64,000 nucleotides of DNA from Megamerina dolium (lineage: Eukaryota; Arthropoda; Insecta; Diptera; Megamerinidae): NCBI GenBank assembly GCA_963854835.1, contig OY978527.1, positions 22,382,057-22,446,056 of the forward strand, given 5' to 3'. Both the position numbers and the translations under genes were made by a program. The notes beneath the pieces are model-generated. The model searched no databases and was not told the origin of the DNA. It worked only from the letters and a program-made list of their open reading frames with translations. Of the stretch, positions 54,179 to 64,000 are shown in pieces (position 1 is the first letter of the stretch; each line of letters begins with the position of its first letter).

Positions 54179-54213
54179 CTTGTTCGGGACGAACAAGGTT
54201 AAGAGGAGGGCAG
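54179..54213 (+). promoter_or_regulatory. Conserved hairpin and polypurine tract
   Basis: CTTGTTCGGGACGAACAAG at 54179-54197, PPT AAGAGGAGGGCAG at 54201-54213, LTR begins at 54214. Confidence 0.8.
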
Positions 54214-54665
54214 TGTAACGAGTATCGATGTTTGGTTACTCATCACTATTGTTATTGACACTATTGTGAGTGGTGCGAATATTAGCAGCATCGAAACGAA
54301 CGTCAACAAAAAAGATTGGCGATAACCAGAACAAGCCAATGAGAAAGAAAGAGAAGAATCTCGACTACGATAAAGTAAGATTCTGGAGCGTTGCCACAGA
54401 GTATAAATAGCGCCAGTTGTTGACAAATCAATTCAATCAAATACCCAATGTGATCGTGCATACATTGGTACAGTATCAGAGGCGAAACTTGCAAGTACAT
54501 TAAAGAGTTATTGTAAATAGTTGATTGTAAATCGAGTTGCTTAAATAAATTGTTGATGAATATAGTTATACAAAATAAGTGTTGCAATTATTATTGACAG
54601 AATCCAGTGATCGAACAAGGTTAATTCAAATAGAATTCAACGGTCACAAAATAAAATCGTTACAA
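54214..54665 (+). repeat. 3' LTR of full-length gypsy copy
   Basis: Starts TGTAACGAGTATCGATGT, ends AATAAAATCGTTACA. Compared with other LTRs it has a 20-bp insertion-like stretch near 54265 (GTGAGTGGTGCGAATATTAG) and scattered changes, so it is older than the pair at 4289/7729. Confidence 0.88.
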
Positions 54666-54890
<225 letters not shown>

Positions 54891-55258
54891 GGGTGCCGTA
54901 GCTCAGTGGTTAGTGTGTTCGCCTTCTGATCTGTAGGTCGTGGTTCAATCCCCGGCTGATGCATAACAAATTTAATATCGATAAGATTTTTCTTTCAAAC
55001 GGTACCCACCTGTCGGCAAGCAATTGGCAATTCTTCCGACAGTAACAACTTGCCATGAAAAAGCTTCTCAAAGAACTCTGTGACAAAGCTCAGAAAAAGT
55101 GATGTCACAAGTGTTCTGCCGTTCGGAACCGGCTAAAATAAGTAGGTCCCTTCTAATATTGTCCAAAATTTAAGACGCACAACAGTAATGGAAGAGAGAA
55201 GCTCGGCCAATGAGCCCTTTGGGGCTTTAAGTGCCACATATTTATTTTTTTTTTTTTT
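54891..55258 (+). mobile_element. tRNA-derived SINE, copy 6 (complete)
   Basis: A box TAGCTCAGTGG, B box GGTTCAATCCC, body and tail CACATATTTATTTTTTTTTT. The head starts GGGTGCCGTAGCTC and its anticodon-loop region reads CTTCTGA, which could derive from a tRNA-Arg(UCU) or related tRNA, but stems are weak. No clear target duplication is preserved because the left flank is microsatellite. Confidence 0.85.
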
Positions 55259-58200
55259 ATAGTGTAGTTTGTGTGTAGGCAATTTTTATCTTGATAAAAG
55301 CATTTGAAAGATGGCGTCAAACTGAGTTAGCTGCATCGAAACTCTTAAAAATTGAAAATAACTGTAAAAAGTTGATGATGACAAGCGAGAAGGGAAAAAA
55401 TAAGAGTGTTTTCTCTTATGTTTGTTATTTTAATAATTATTCCGTTTTTAATTATTTAACATAACGCGTGTCGACAAACAAATTGTGATTGCTAGCAATT
55501 GCCATTTTCAAGCAAATTGCCAAACGATACAGCTAATTGCAATACCTTAGCATTTTATGTTTTGAGATATTTCATGTTATAACGCCAACATGCTGCGTTG
55601 CGAAAAGCTGTCATTTCGTTTGTTTCACAGCCATTTTTAATTTTTTCGGGCAGAACGTACTAGTCTGCTTGACGACATATTCAAGGTGACGATGGCATAA
55701 CATTGAACTGCCCATCACTTGAGTATAGCCATCTTTTCCAATAAAACTTGAGAGTTATTATGAAATGAACAATTGACAATTGGGTGACGGTTCTTGACAG
55801 ACAATATTTGTCAAGATAATTGGTCCCTCATTAGACACGAAGAGATTTGCATTAAAACCTTTTCAATTCTCCTCTGATGTTTCATTCGCGTTTACACAGG
55901 GAAAATGTTTCTCGGCGATATGTGAACTAATAAATTTTATTATACGTCAGTAGTGATTATTTTAAAAAAAAATATCGGTTTTTGAAAAAAAATTCAAATT
56001 TTTTATTTTGATCATAACTTTTAAAATATTCAAAATAGATTATAAATTTTATATATCACCGAAAAGGTATTAAAAAAACATTTTTATACCCATATTGCAA
56101 GAAAAAATTGCGAATTTATTGAGTAATTTCGAAATATTTTTTAGTGCCTTTCTACATTCCTGCCCATGTACGTCGTGTCCAGATTAGTACTATTGCACCG
56201 GTTTTATTAGATACCACAGTGAAATTTGAGTTTTTCAATAAAGTATGGTTAGGCAATAAATCGAAAATTTTCAATAATCATATATGAAATTATTCGAATA
56301 ATCGTGATTTTAAATATTCAAGAATCGAAATCGTTCAATTAATCAGAATAAAATAATTCGAATACAGTCGGCAAAATATTTATAATTGTTTTTCAAACAT
56401 AAAGTAGACAGGAAGCTTTCCAAAGACATGGTTATGATAATGCGCTTATAATTTATATTAACAATAATAAGGAAAAAACTAAAACAAAAAATATTTTGAT
56501 TAATTAAAAAAATTATGATTAATCGATTAATTTCAATATTGATAAATCATAATTTTGATTAATGCCTTTGTTATTTTTTCAATTAATTGAACGCCAATCA
56601 TAACGATCATTTCCCGTTTCACCAATTTAGTTTGTTGGTTGGTTACACGTGATCATTGAGACAGAGGCGGAATCTCTTGCACCTTTGAATGATTCAGCCC
56701 CTGTAGGTCTTTACTTTTGTTTTTCTACTCAAACACTTGTGTTTGCACAAACTTAAATTCGTCGATAAGGAAACAGAAATGAGTGCATAGTTTGTATCTT
56801 TTGTTTTCGAACTAGAGTTTCAGATGAATTTATCAAATATTAAGAAAATGAAATATAGGACCTTATTTCTCGAAATATAGTATTAAATAGTAAAATAGTT
56901 CGATCTTAAAAATAGTATTCACCATTCTGACAAAATTTCATCACCAAAATCTGTTAAAGGACGGAAGCTAAATTTATGTTGGAATTTAATTTTGACTATG
57001 ACACGGTTGCTTTTGTTTTTAAGGTTATCAAAATAATTTTCATGAATCGAAAAATCATCAAAAAAAAAATGATCAATTGTGTAAAAAATTGCAAGAGAAA
57101 CGAAGTACAAACGGCTCTTTCAAATTCCTGTCAAAGGATTAACAACATAACGACTTCTGGCCTTCAAGAATTACATAAGAATGACCGACGTGAAATTCCA
57201 GACCATCCAGCGGCTCATTGAAAAGGTTATAAAAATAGTGAAGGCCTAGTTTGAAATGCAATACCGCCAGTTCAACTACTGGCAGCGCTGGTGTCAATAG
57301 TTGTAAACTCTTTCCTATATTGGCTTCAATGGACTGAATTTTTAGCCGGATATCATGTTTTGCTATATCGCTAGCAATTTTTGACAATTACTGTTGCATA
57401 ACAACTAAGGCCTGTTCCCATTATCCCAATTAGAATAACTTGAATTTTATGTATCCCACAAGCTTTCATTAATTTGCAGCAGAGTAATAACTTCTTCAGT
57501 GAGAGGTCTGCTTCACGAAAATACCATTTCTAAGTAAAATAATAAGTTAAAAGTTATAGAATTTCATACTCAGAATATAAAACAAAGGCGAATAGCTTTA
57601 AAGGGAATTTATATAACTAATGTTTAAAATTTAATAAACATGTACCTGCGCAAACCCTGTACGGCAATATTGCATTATTTAGAAATTTTTTTTCTCACAT
57701 TTTCTTTTTCTTTATATAAAATTGCATATGGTAACACTGGAGAAATTGGTCTGATTGGTGCCAAGAATAGCAATCAGAATTGATTGACATTCATATGTTC
57801 CTTTTTGGAGTTCATTTTTTATTTTGTATTGAAGCCAACAACAATTTTTTTACTTAGCGTTTAATTGATTGGTAATATAACCACGGCATAAGCGATCTGA
57901 ATAATAGAATAATATGATTAATCAAACTTCTTGAACAAAGGATTAACCGCACAACCCTAAAATATAGCGCTTCTTGTTGATATTATCGCTGGATCGTATA
58001 AAAGTTTGTGAGCATATTTGTCAAAATCGAAACACTTTGGACATAGAACATAGCTCGTTTCGCCGATTTTTAATTTTGAATTGGACTTTCGGCGCAAAAC
58101 CTCCATCTTTTTCTGACTTGTTTGTCCATATTGGCTTGCCTAGGCACAACTATGCGAGCGAGATAGTTAAAAAAGTAGTCAGTAAGAAAAAGATGGAAGT

Positions 58201-59330
58201 TTTGCGCCGAACTGCGAGCCAAAATTAGCGCAAATAAAAATTTTATTCATTGAAATTTTGAACATTTTATTCTTTTTTTTTATTATTGTTTTATTCTGAT
58301 TAATTGAATAATTTGATTAATAGAATATTTTGATTAATCAATATTTTTGAACAAATGATCAATTGCACAGCTCTATTTTATTCCTAAATTCCAATTCCAC
58401 TGTAGTATTTTAATTCAAATAACACCAGTGCAATTGCACTAATGTGGACACGAAGTTCATGGGCATAACGCTACAGGACAGGCCAATGTGGACAAACACT
58501 TGCTAAATGACCGGATAAAAGTAAAAACAAAACACAAAGCAGAGCCTACTCTGATTTCTATTTGTTTACGCAAATCGCAAAAACGCAGTAAGCTATGAGA
58601 ATAAGTGAACGAACAATCGGCATTTCTCGATGACTGGTAAGTGACGACTGTATGACACTCATGGCATGTCACTTATTCGTCATTAGCGTCATTGTTATTG
58701 CCGCCAAATTTTTCTACAGGGATGCGGTCTCTATTGGCAATATATTGCTTGAAAACATTATCAAGATAAAAACTTTTGCCTGTGAAGACACCCTGTTATA
58801 AACCTATAAAAATATATTATGGTAAGTAAAACTTTTTCTAATTTCTAATTTCATATTAGGCACATTGGTAACCCACACACATTTTCATATCCGAGATACG
58901 GTTGATATTCCTTCTATTGCTATATGAAAATTCCTAAAGGAGGACGATACCTGCACATTTAATAAGAATTACATTATAAAGAAATATTATTGAATTTGTT
59001 ATATGTGAAAAACTATGGGAAATTAAATTTTTTTGTGAAAAGTAAAGAAACTACTTTAAATTTAATGTAGATACATATACATAACGGAATTGGAGAATAT
59101 AAAATTATTGTAAAAAAACAGCACAATTAAAGGACTTGGCCTTCTATCACCAACACGGAAAAAGGAGTTAATACTTTGATTAAGGGATTGCGAAAACGTA
59201 AGAAGGCAAGTATTTGTGAAATTCTGAACTTGTGTATCTGCGAGCACACTAACATGTTTATACACGCGTATGGATAGGTTTAAACATAAACACGAAGAAG
59301 CATTGCTGTTGCATTAGCGCTTTTGTGAAA
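55259..59330. other. Intergenic DNA upstream of exportin-5
   Basis: No coding region or RNA gene recognised over about 4 kb. Two inverted-repeat pairs (56161-56202 with 58424-58465; about 55275-55300 with 58757-58782) and a hairpin (58090-58209) suggest decayed DNA transposon sequence. The exportin-5 promoter should lie near the right end but no core promoter element is identified with confidence. Confidence 0.5.
58090..58209. repeat. 29-bp-arm inverted repeat (hairpin) with 62-bp loop
   Basis: Arms at 58090-58118 and 58181-58209 match at 27 of 29 bases (core CGGCGCAAAAC, then TCCATCTTTTTCT). It could be a small MITE or foldback. It is not a typical pre-miRNA because of the long loop. Confidence 0.7.
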
Positions 59331-62300
59331 ATGGCACAACATGCAACAGTCACAGCTCTCGCCGAAGAACTCGCGCAAGCTGTCGAGCTGATAATGCATC
59401 CACATACAGTACAACAGGCACGTATGGAGGCGTATATGGCATGCGAACGATTCAAAGAAGAATCACCCTTATGCGCTCAGGTTGGTCTCTATTTGGCCAG
59501 TGGTCAGCAGTTCGGACAGAATGTCAAGCATTTTGGTCTGCAGCTGATGGAATATACAATCAAATTCAAATGGAATTGTATTGCTCATGAAGAAAAGTTA
59601 TTTATCAAGGAGAATGCCATGAAATTACTTCTAATGGGCGTTGGACCTGCAGAAGATAAAAGTTTGGCACACTTGAAAGATGCACTCTCTCGCATCATTG
59701 TAGAGATGATTAAACGTGAGTGGCCACAACAATGGACAACGCTACTATCTGAGCTATCAGATGCATGCACGAAGGGAGAATCACAAACTGAGCTCGTTCT
59801 ATTAGTGTTTTTACGTCTCGTCGAAGATGTAGCACTTTTGCAAACAATTGAATCGAATCAACGACGGAAAGATATGTATCAAGCACTAACAAATAATATG
59901 AATGACATCTTCGAATTTTTTCTGCGTCTCATCGAGCTGCATGTCACTTCATTTCAGGAATCGACAACACAAAGACATTTTCAAAAAGCCTCTGCTCATA
60001 GTCGTGTTGTTGAAATGGTATTGCTCACGTTGACCGGCTTCGTGGAGTGGGTCTCCATAAATCACATAACATGTAGCAATGGCAAGTTGCTACATATTCT
60101 ATGCATTTTACTCAACGACAGAGCATTCCAATGCAATGCGGCCGAATGTCTTTCGCAGATAACAAATCGCAAAGGCCAGGTCAAAGAGCGAAAACCACTG
60201 TTGATGTTATTTGGTGAGGAACCAATACGTTACATTTATACAGCTAGCCAAATGCTGCCCGATCCGGTTACATCATCTGTAGCATTCGAGCAAAATCATA
60301 ATTTTCTAAAAAAGCTCGTGCATGTATTGAATGGTATGGCTCAACAAATTTCTTGTCTGTGGGGTAAAGAGGATGGTTCTATACAACGCCCACTGCATTT
60401 TGAAATATTTCTCGAATGCATACTGTCTCTAACACGCCATCCTTCACTTGTCATTTCCCATGGTGGAACACTAATTTGGAATATTCTATTGAAACACGAT
60501 GCCATCTCAAAAGACGGCGCAGTTGCTGCATACATTCCGAAGTTAATCGATATAATTGCTCCACGAATCATTAAAACGTACTATCCAAAATCACGGCCGC
60601 TGCCTACGACAATTTCAACAGCCACATACATTTGCCTGGAGTACGACTGCGAAGAAGAATTTGCTATATTCTTTCATCGTTGCCGATCCGATTTTCTGGA
60701 AATTTTTCGTCAGGCAACACTTGTTCAACCTCTTGTCACATTTGCCTATTGTGAGCAATGGCTGCATATGCGTCTCACAAAAGCGCGCATGGAGCGCAAC
60801 AATGAGTGTTTTTCCGTTCAGGATCCTGTCTACTTGGAGTGGGAGGCTCTGGCCTCTGTGATTGACGGTGTGCTTAGTCGTATACTGCTTGTAGCGGAAC
60901 GTCCGTCTGTGGGGTCGGGCTTACGGCTGTTGGAAGAATGCCTCATGGTGGACACAAAGAATCCGCTCATACTTTCAATATTATTATCATGCATTTCTGC
61001 ACTTTTTGTATTTCTCAGCATGTCCTCCTGCCAAATTACGCCCAACAATTGTGTCGCTATGAGCGGTGTATCGCTCTTACCACGTGTACTGGAAAAAATA
61101 TTTGCCGCAATTGTTTTCAAAGAATACGGCGAACAATCGAAAGTGATCACGACTCGCAGTCAAGCTTGTAAAAATTTACGTCGCCACGCTACATCATTGA
61201 TGGTGAAGCTCGGACACAAGTACCCATTGCTGCTGTTGCCCGTGTTTGAGCAAATTAACACACACGTCAAGAATTTGGTGCAACAACCAGAACAACCACT
61301 CAGTAAAATGGAGCGCATCACATTGCAAGAGGCTCTCATACTAATCTCCAATCATTTCTGTGATTACGAGCGCCAATCGGTATTTATAGCGGAGCTTATG
61401 AAGGACGGTCTACCACGCTGGACTGCATTTTCGCATGCTTTTAAATCTGCGTTTGATTTCATACATTATGTTGGTTTGGATAAACCTCCATTCTATCCGA
61501 TTGACGACGATCCAAATCGTCCAAATCGCAATGACATCATCGATGCACTCTATGTGGTGCTGGGCGTAATAAAGCGCTGCACTTGGCCGGATGATCCAGA
61601 TCGTGCTTCGCGTGGCAACTTCGTTGTTGGTTTCACAGAATTGGGGAATCCTATTTGTCGCAATCCAGCCACACCGCATGTAATACCTTTACTGCCGCAC
61701 ATCTTGGCATTATTACGTGTGCTGAATGAACTTTTTAAGCCCGAAGCACTGGCTGCTCTGTCTGAGGGGTACCGAAATGTGCACACTATGCTGGAACATG
61801 AGAAAAAAGTCCTAATGGGAGTATGTGCCATTCCCAACGACCCATTGGATCCTTCGGTGAAGAAGATGCCAACCCCCTTCGATAAGATGCAGCAATTTTT
61901 GACATTGCTCTATGAGGGTTGCTATCATATGATGGGCTCAGCGGGTCCTTCACTCGGGCGCGACCTCTATCAGTTACATGGCGTGTCCGATGCATTAATA
62001 AATAGTGCCTTTGCATGTCTGGACGATGTACCCGACTATCGCCTGCGTCCTATTATTCGCGTCTTCTTCAAACCATTTGTATATTCATGTCCACCTGCAT
62101 TCTACGATGCTGCCCTCCTGCCAATTTTTGCTCATATCTCGCCAATAATGTTTCAACGTCTCACGGCACGTTGGGTGTACATCTCATCGCTATACGAAAC
62201 CGGACAGCTGAGTGAAGAGGTGAACGACACACAGGAAGTGCTGGAAGATATGCTCAATCGTTCGTTGACACGTGAATATCTGGATGTACTGAAGATAGCG

Positions 62301-63047
62301 CTGGTTGGAGGCCAAATAGGTGCTGATGCTGCTACTGCGCCAACAGCGGCAGGCCACATTGCCGACGTGGCAATGGAGCCTGAGGAACATTCCATGGATG
62401 GAGCTACCCATTCTCGCGCCACACAAGCTGCTCTCATGTCTGACATCATATCAGATTTGGGAGCCAAGTTGTTGCGCAATGCGCACACCAGCAATTATAT
62501 CCTCATGACGCTGCTAAGTTCATTGGCTTGGAACGATAGCACATGCAGTTTGAAAGCGGTTAATGTTGCAGCACCTGTTATTCGTTTTCTTGCTAGCGAA
62601 CAACTGGTCGATGCCAATAAGGCCGTCAGTTCTTTTACAGCTGTGCTACAGGGTCTACAAGTGCACGGTCAGCACGAGGCAAATCAAGCTGCTCTCATTA
62701 CATTGGGTGTGCAATTTTACGAATTACTTCGACCAAATTTCCCACCGCTCTCGGAGGTGTTGCACAGTTTGCCGAATGTGAACGTGGCCGACATACAAAA
62801 GTTCGATGAGAAAATCTCGATTCCTCCGGTGAAGGGTAATAAGGTGGAAAAGGCAAAAAAAGACCTACTTAAGAAGATGACTTTACATTTAGTGGGTCGT
62901 AGTGTAAACCAGCTATTTCGTCATGAAATACAAATTGCTAATTTGCCGCCGATGCCATCGCAAAAGCCGCCAAAACAAAATATTGATTTTATTGACACAA
63001 ATCAGAATACAGGCCTGCCAAAATTATTTGAATCGTCGGCAAAATGA
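59331..63047 (+). CDS. Ranbp21: Exportin-5 (Ranbp21-type karyopherin), 1238 aa, intact
   Basis: Nuclear export receptor of the importin-beta superfamily. With RanGTP it carries double-stranded RNA cargo such as pre-miRNA and, in flies, tRNA through the nuclear pore; those roles are known for the family, not shown here. The N-terminus has the importin-beta-like HEAT repeats (residues 30-95, ARMEAYMACERFKEESP and LQLMEYTIKFKWN). An Xpo1-like segment follows at about 110-270 (LSRIIVEMIKREWPQQWTTL), then exportin-5-specific sequence to the C-terminus. Length matches insect orthologues (about 1240). The frame is open from a GTG at 59325, but the ATG at 59331, in a good AAAATGG context, is the likely start. 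No intron is needed. TGA stop at 63045-63047. It is the only host gene in the window. Confidence 0.95.
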   Translation: MAQHATVTALAEELAQAVELIMHPHTVQQARMEAYMACERFKEESPLCAQVGLYLASGQQFGQNVKHFGLQLMEYTIKFKWNCIAHEEKLFIKENAMKLLLMGVGPAEDKSLAHLKDALSRIIVEMIKREWPQQWTTLLSELSDACTKGESQTELVLLVFLRLVEDVALLQTIESNQRRKDMYQALTNNMNDIFEFFLRLIELHVTSFQESTTQRHFQKASAHSRVVEMVLLTLTGFVEWVSINHITCSNGKLLHILCILLNDRAFQCNAAECLSQITNRKGQVKERKPLLMLFGEEPIRYIYTASQMLPDPVTSSVAFEQNHNFLKKLVHVLNGMAQQISCLWGKEDGSIQRPLHFEIFLECILSLTRHPSLVISHGGTLIWNILLKHDAISKDGAVAAYIPKLIDIIAPRIIKTYYPKSRPLPTTISTATYICLEYDCEEEFAIFFHRCRSDFLEIFRQATLVQPLVTFAYCEQWLHMRLTKARMERNNECFSVQDPVYLEWEALASVIDGVLSRILLVAERPSVGSGLRLLEECLMVDTKNPLILSILLSCISALFVFLSMSSCQITPNNCVAMSGVSLLPRVLEKIFAAIVFKEYGEQSKVITTRSQACKNLRRHATSLMVKLGHKYPLLLLPVFEQINTHVKNLVQQPEQPLSKMERITLQEALILISNHFCDYERQSVFIAELMKDGLPRWTAFSHAFKSAFDFIHYVGLDKPPFYPIDDDPNRPNRNDIIDALYVVLGVIKRCTWPDDPDRASRGNFVVGFTELGNPICRNPATPHVIPLLPHILALLRVLNELFKPEALAALSEGYRNVHTMLEHEKKVLMGVCAIPNDPLDPSVKKMPTPFDKMQQFLTLLYEGCYHMMGSAGPSLGRDLYQLHGVSDALINSAFACLDDVPDYRLRPIIRVFFKPFVYSCPPAFYDAALLPIFAHISPIMFQRLTARWVYISSLYETGQLSEEVNDTQEVLEDMLNRSLTREYLDVLKIALVGGQIGADAATAPTAAGHIADVAMEPEEHSMDGATHSRATQAALMSDIISDLGAKLLRNAHTSNYILMTLLSSLAWNDSTCSLKAVNVAAPVIRFLASEQLVDANKAVSSFTAVLQGLQVHGQHEANQAALITLGVQFYELLRPNFPPLSEVLHSLPNVNVADIQKFDEKISIPPVKGNKVEKAKKDLLKKMTLHLVGRSVNQLFRHEIQIANLPPMPSQKPPKQNIDFIDTNQNTGLPKLFESSAK

Positions 63048-63742
63048 CCAGTATAAAGCTCGTATCTATATCTGTATGTATATTCAAATCGAATTAGCCT
63101 GAACTATTTAAGGTAAGTTGATGGGGTTTGTGGCAAAAATACTATATGTATACCATTATATCTTTATTGATATCTTGAAATTTTTTTAATTATAGTGTTG
63201 TAAGGATTTTTTACTGAAGTTACTCGTCGCATGTTAATTTAGATTGTTGCTTTTTGCACATGGAGCTAGCTGTATAAATTGAAGAAGCACAAGTGAAAAA
63301 ATTACCTACCTTCTTAATTTATTTAGTAATTTATTACTGTTTAAATACATAAGTAACATATAAAAATTACGTAATATACATACACATATGTATGTATATG
63401 TTTCATTTATTGAGTTGAATTTTTTTTAATTAGTGAATTTTTTGAAGAAGTTATACATATTCATTGTTTTTATAAATTATATAATTCATATATATATTTA
63501 TATACCAACAAATTATATAAGATTTGTAATATGCATGCGTACATATGTATGAAATGATTAAGAAATTAAATTAAAAATGTGAAAATATACTATTTTATTT
63601 GAAATATGAATTGTAAACCATTTTCTTTTGGTACGCTTTTTAGGTAAGAAACCTACAAAGCACGGTGCAAATAAATAAACATGAGTGTGGAATTCGAAAA
63701 CAACATTTCAAACAATTGTGTTAATATATTGTTATAAGCTGC
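63048..63742 (+). other. Probable exportin-5 3' UTR and downstream AT-rich DNA
   Basis: AT-rich, no ORF. Candidate polyadenylation signals AATAAA occur at 63670-63679. Where transcription ends cannot be fixed. Confidence 0.5.
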
Positions 63743-63771
63743 GTTCTTTTGCACGCGAGTTGCAAAAGAAC
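63743..63771. repeat. Perfect 11-bp-stem hairpin
   Basis: GTTCTTTTGCA (63743-63753), 7-nt loop, TGCAAAAGAAC (63761-63771). Lies 35 bp before a second perfect palindrome. Confidence 0.8.
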
Positions 63772-63805
63772 ACTCGCTTATTTATCAAATTGTATGCAAA
63801 GCAAC

Positions 63806-63839
63806 AATATAAGCGAGTTCAATTGAACTCGCTTATATT
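63806..63839. repeat. 34-bp perfect palindrome
   Basis: Both strands read identically over 34 bp with centre AATT (core AAGCGAGTTCAATTGAACTC). The word AAGCGAG or its complement also appears at 63771-63780 and, shortened to AAGCGA, near 63841 and 63922. Confidence 0.85.
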
Positions 63840-64000
63840 TTAAGCGACCGACGTCAAATAATTGTAAATATGAACGAAACTAAACAAAATAAAGCAAGCG
63901 CAAATAAAAATTTATTTTAAATAAGCGATTATATTTACCACAGATTCCGCAGAATTGTTTCTTTTTTATTTCGTTTATAAATTTCACGAACAACCATATA

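Larger units (their letters stand above)
49344..54665 (+). mobile_element. Gypsy family copy, full-length but inactivated
   Basis: 5' LTR (49344-49729), PBS, gag, protease, RT, RNase H, integrase, hairpin, PPT and 3' LTR (54214-54665) in normal order. Left flank is ATAT (49340-49343); on the right the flank has been replaced by an A run and TA microsatellite. It is the only copy in the window with the complete domain order and so represents the family architecture. Many stops and lost catalytic residues show it is dead. Confidence 0.9.

Noticed and set aside
49344..54665. env-like gene in the gypsy family (infectious errantivirus)
   Set aside because: Pol is followed within a few bases by the hairpin, polypurine tract and LTR in all copies; there is no room for an envelope gene.
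54891..54963. tRNA gene suggested by A and B box sequences in the SINE heads (also at 3580, 16067, 38523)
   Set aside because: The acceptor and anticodon stems do not pair properly and each head continues into the same 290-bp body, so these are SINE heads and not tRNA genes.
58090..58209. pre-miRNA
   Set aside because: The loop of 62 nt is too long and there is no supporting evidence of a mature arm; a small foldback element is more likely.
57974..58228. 84-codon plus-strand frame near the hairpin
   Set aside because: It runs through both arms of the inverted repeat at 58090-58209, which is not expected of a gene.
59325..59330. GTG at 59325 as start of exportin-5
   Set aside because: Eukaryotic initiation at GTG is unlikely; the ATG six bases downstream is in good context and gives the expected N-terminus.

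Overview
The window looks like insect, probably dipteran, genomic DNA. It is AT-rich and almost entirely built from layered transposable elements, with one clear host gene at the right end: an intact single-exon exportin-5 (Ranbp21-type) gene at 59331-63047 (+). A tephritid-like fly is my guess from the element mix and the intronless exportin-5; this is inference and cannot be proved from the sequence alone.

Layout. 1-3460: AT-rich DNA, a decayed Ty3/gypsy gag-protease piece carrying a MITE-like insertion, then an I-like non-LTR reverse transcriptase fragment. 3460-12200: a 17.6-like gypsy element (PBS matching tRNA-Ser) whose 5' LTR is interrupted by a tRNA-derived SINE and by a second, young gypsy element. 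That second element (4289-8164, minus) has near-identical 436-bp LTRs and an intact 978-codon ORF fusing gag directly to integrase, with protease, RT and most of RNase H missing. The 17.6-like element breaks in its RT and is joined to the 3' end of an I-like LINE. 12350-14000: a complete Tc1-like transposon with intact transposase and IR/DR ends. 14076-20830: BEL/Pao LTRs and gag remnants, another gag fragment of the gag-integrase type, mariner and other fragments, AT microsatellites and SINEs.

20831-30081: two jockey-like LINE fragments (minus), a LOA-clade LINE (plus), a PHD-finger ORF1 fragment and a 5'-truncated RTE-like LINE (minus). 30082-33656: protease-to-LTR part of the gypsy family. 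33880-46224: three LOA-clade copies of one family, a fourth LOA-like element in reverse, and a decayed CACTA-like (CMC) transposase gene. 47120-47548: solo LTR. 48636-49320: SINE and a 526-bp MITE. 49344-54665: a full-length but inactivated gypsy copy with a 202-bp MITE in its 5' LTR. 54675-59330: microsatellite, SINE and non-coding DNA with inverted repeats. 59331-64000: exportin-5 and its 3' region, which ends in two strong perfect palindromes.

How the parts relate. One gypsy family is present as a full-length dead copy, a truncated copy, a solo LTR, and a gag-integrase deletion derivative represented twice, which suggests a non-autonomous subfamily that would have been mobilised in trans. 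A SINE family with a tRNA-like head and a T-rich tail occurs six times. Target-site duplications let several nested insertions be ordered. Apart from exportin-5, only the Tc1-like transposase and the gag-integrase ORF look intact.
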